A stretch of 64,000 nt of DNA from NCBI RefSeq assembly GCF_014655715.1, contig NZ_BNBM01000004.1, positions 42,897 through 106,896 on the forward strand, in the 5' to 3' direction. This DNA comes from Streptomyces lanatus. GTDB lineage: Bacteria; Actinomycetota; Actinomycetes; Streptomycetales; Streptomycetaceae. Of the stretch, positions 62,508 through 64,000 are shown piece by piece. Position numbers and translations under genes: made by a program. A model generated the notes under the pieces. The model saw nothing but the letters and a program-made list of their open reading frames with translations, was not told the DNA's origin and searched no databases. The number at the start of each line of letters is the position of its first letter. Within the stretch, counting starts at the first letter, position 1.

Positions 62508-63530
62508 ATGACCACCCTTCCGGAAGCGGCCCCCGCGCGCGTCGACCTGACCGCGCTCGCCGACCTCGTCACGCCGTGGGCGATCAGGGTCGCGGCGACC
62601 CTGCGCCTGGCCGACCACATCGCCGCGGGCCACACGGCCCTGCCCGACCTGGCCCGGGCCGCGGGCGCCGACGCGGACGCGCTGCGCCGCATGCTGCGCG
62701 TGCTCACCGGTCGTGGCATCTTCGCCGAGCCGCGGGACGGCACGTATGCGCTGACCCCCGCTGCCGAACTCCTCAGAGAGAGCGGGGCCTTCGGGCTGCG
62801 GGCCTGGTTCGACCTGGACGGCATGGGCGGGCGCATGGACCAGGCATTCGGGGGCCTCCTCGACACCGTGCGCACCGGAGAGCCCGCTTATCCCCTCGTC
62901 CACGGCCGGCCCCTGTGGCAGGACACTCTGGAGAACCCCGAACTCGCCCGTTCCTACGCCGACTTGATGGCCGCACACACCACCTTCGCGGCCCCGGAGG
63001 TCGTCGCCGCCTACCCGTGGCCCGAGCGCGGGCACGTGGTCGACGTGGGCGGCGGCTCCGGGTCCCTGCTCACCCGGCTGCTGACCGCGCGCCCCGGGCT
63101 GCGCGGCACGCTGCTCGACCTGCCGGAGGCTGCGGAGGAGGCCGGCCGCGCGCTGGCGGCCGCCGGACACGCGGAACGCGCCTCGGTGCACTCCGGGAGC
63201 TTCTTCGACCCGCTGCCGGCCGGTGCCGACCTGTATCTCCTCACCTGGGTGCTGCACGACTGGAACGACGACGACGCGGTGCGCATCCTGCGCCGCTGCG
63301 CCGAGGCGACGGCCGACGGCAGCGGCGAGGTCCTGATAGTCGAGAACCTGGTCACCGGAGGGCGCCGCGCCGACGTCGCCGCCGCCATGGATCTACGGCT
63401 GCTTGTGCTGTTCGGCGGGCGCGAGCGTACGCCCCGTCAGCTGGACGACCTGGTGTCCCGCGCGGGTCTGCGCGTGACCAGGCGCCGCGTCACCGGGACC
63501 GGCATTCATCTGGTGACCTGCGCCAAGTGA
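62508..63530 (+). CDS. SAM-dependent O-methyltransferase
   Basis: A 340-residue methyltransferase of the hydroxyneurosporene/acetylserotonin type. An N-terminal winged dimerisation domain (LTPWAIRVAATLRLADHIAAG) is followed by SAM loop VVDVGGGSGSLL, DLPEAAEEA and the catalytic His region WVLHDWNDDDA. TGGAG precedes the ATG. It may O-methylate the salicyl hydroxyl or a chain hydroxyl. It is the last gene before a strong hairpin. Confidence 0.88.
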   Translation: MTTLPEAAPARVDLTALADLVTPWAIRVAATLRLADHIAAGHTALPDLARAAGADADALRRMLRVLTGRGIFAEPRDGTYALTPAAELLRESGAFGLRAWFDLDGMGGRMDQAFGGLLDTVRTGEPAYPLVHGRPLWQDTLENPELARSYADLMAAHTTFAAPEVVAAYPWPERGHVVDVGGGSGSLLTRLLTARPGLRGTLLDLPEAAEEAGRALAAAGHAERASVHSGSFFDPLPAGADLYLLTWVLHDWNDDDAVRILRRCAEATADGSGEVLIVENLVTGGRRADVAAAMDLRLLVLFGGRERTPRQLDDLVSRAGLRVTRRRVTGTGIHLVTCAK

Positions 63531-63535
63531 CACAC

Positions 63536-63578
63536 GGGGGACGGGCGGCACGGTGATGAACCGTGCCGCCCGTCCCCC
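63536..63578. terminator. bidirectional terminator, 19-bp perfect hairpin
   Basis: A 19-base perfect inverted repeat with a five-base loop, followed by TTT on the plus side. It lies between the NRPS operon and the convergent ABC exporter gene and can serve both. Confidence 0.88.
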
Positions 63579-63614
63579 TTTCTCAAGGACCCGAAAGGCC
63601 AGAAGGAGCCGGTC

Positions 63615-64000
63615 TCAGGACCGCGCCGCCAGCCTCCACCCCCGTGCCCCTTCCCGCTCCCGCCAGAACTCCTGGTACCGCCCCCCGAGCGCCAGCAGTT
63701 CCTCGTGCGTGCCCTGCTCCACGACCCGCCCGCCGTCCAGGAAGGCGATCAGGTCGGCGCCGCGGATGGTGTCGAGGCGGTGGGCGACGACCAGGACCGT
63801 GCGGTCGGCGGTGAGCGCGGCCAGGGCCTGCTGGACCGCGGCCTCGTTCTCGGCGTCGAGGGCCGAGGTCGCCTCGTCGAGCAGGACGACCGGGCTCTGC
63901 TTGAGCAGGGCGCGGGCGATGGAGATCCGCTGTCGCTCGCCGCCGGACAGAGCCGTGCCGCCCTCGCCGACCCGGGCGGCCCAGCCGTCCGGCAGCCGCT
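63615..64000 (-). CDS. ABC exporter ATP-binding subunit, C-terminal part (cut by window edge)
   Basis: About 128 residues of the nucleotide-binding domain of an exporter-type ABC protein; the 5' part lies beyond 64000. Visible are the signature [16 protein letters not shown], Walker [13 protein letters not shown], and switch [15 protein letters not shown]. The ending [16 protein letters not shown] is typical of MsbA/IrtA-like half transporters. Adjacent to a salicyl-capped metallophore cluster, it probably exports the compound or imports its metal complex. Confidence 0.85.
   Translation of the reverse strand, partial: RLPDGWAARVGEGGTALSGGERQRISIARALLKQSPVVLLDEATSALDAENEAAVQQALAALTADRTVLVVAHRLDTIRGADLIAFLDGGRVVEQGTHEELLALGGRYQEFWREREGARGWRLAARS

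Noticed and set aside
1..64000. tRNA genes, CRISPR arrays, insertion sequences
   Set aside because: No cloverleaf-like segments, regularly spaced repeats, transposase genes or flanking terminal repeats were noticed on reading.

Overview
The window is high-GC, gene-dense actinomycete chromosome, most likely Streptomyces or a close relative. The evidence is third-position GC bias, frequent GTG and TTG starts, very rare TTA codons, a mycothiol-linked oxidoreductase, and a coelibactin-type biosynthetic cluster. I saw no rRNA, tRNA, CRISPR array, integrase or transposase.

Region 1 (15-20654) is a catabolic or transport locus that looks like one regulon. A leftward operon encodes a putidaredoxin-type ferredoxin, a Rieske oxygenase, a small unknown protein, a diverged PanB-like barrel and an alpha/beta hydrolase. 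Rightward genes encode a phosphoglycerate-mutase-like enzyme, a double cupin, an orphan EutA-type reactivase, a complete ABC importer with two tandem binding lipoproteins, an MFS transporter, a second double cupin and a Pch2/TRIP13-like AAA+ ATPase. A third double cupin and a GntR/FCD regulator face left. A class II aldolase and an ornithine-cyclodeaminase-like enzyme follow. The same operator, ATGGT-N3-ACCAT, lies in four of the promoter regions. The GntR protein is its obvious candidate reader. The substrate is not evident.

Region 2 (20655-22823) is a low-density junction. It holds gene remnants and one unrecognised 424-residue gene with a TTA codon.

Region 3 (22824-37938) is the most unusual part, a single tightly coupled array: DUF2997, a small radical-SAM protein, a Ycf46-type AAA+ ATPase, five large paralogous proteins in the order A-B-B-A-B with beta-propeller-like centres, an Hsp70-like ATPase, and a Ycf35/DUF1257 protein. 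Ycf46 and Ycf35 are conserved plastid/cyanobacterial families of poorly defined function. Here they sit with two NTPase chaperone-like proteins and expanded propeller-like partners. This suggests a chaperone-driven sensing or conflict machine related in theme to the MoxR-vWA-beta-propeller (bpX) systems.

Region 4 (38096-40525) holds a mycothiol-dependent nitroreductase homologue, a GNAT acetyltransferase, a DUF5995-like gene and a tiny coupled ORF.

Region 5 (40714-64000) is a salicylate-capped, cysteine-heterocycle NRPS metallophore cluster of the coelibactin/yersiniabactin/pyochelin type. A divergent promoter carries a Zur-like box. Leftward lie salicyl-AMP ligase and salicylate synthase. 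Rightward lie two NRPSs (ArCP-Cy-A[MT-like]-PCP-Cy-A-PCP-Cy-PCP and docking-Cy-A[MT]-PCP-TE), a saccharopine-dehydrogenase-like reductase, a thiazolinyl imide reductase, an atypical P450, a type II thioesterase and an O-methyltransferase. A long terminator separates these from a convergent ABC exporter gene cut by the window edge.
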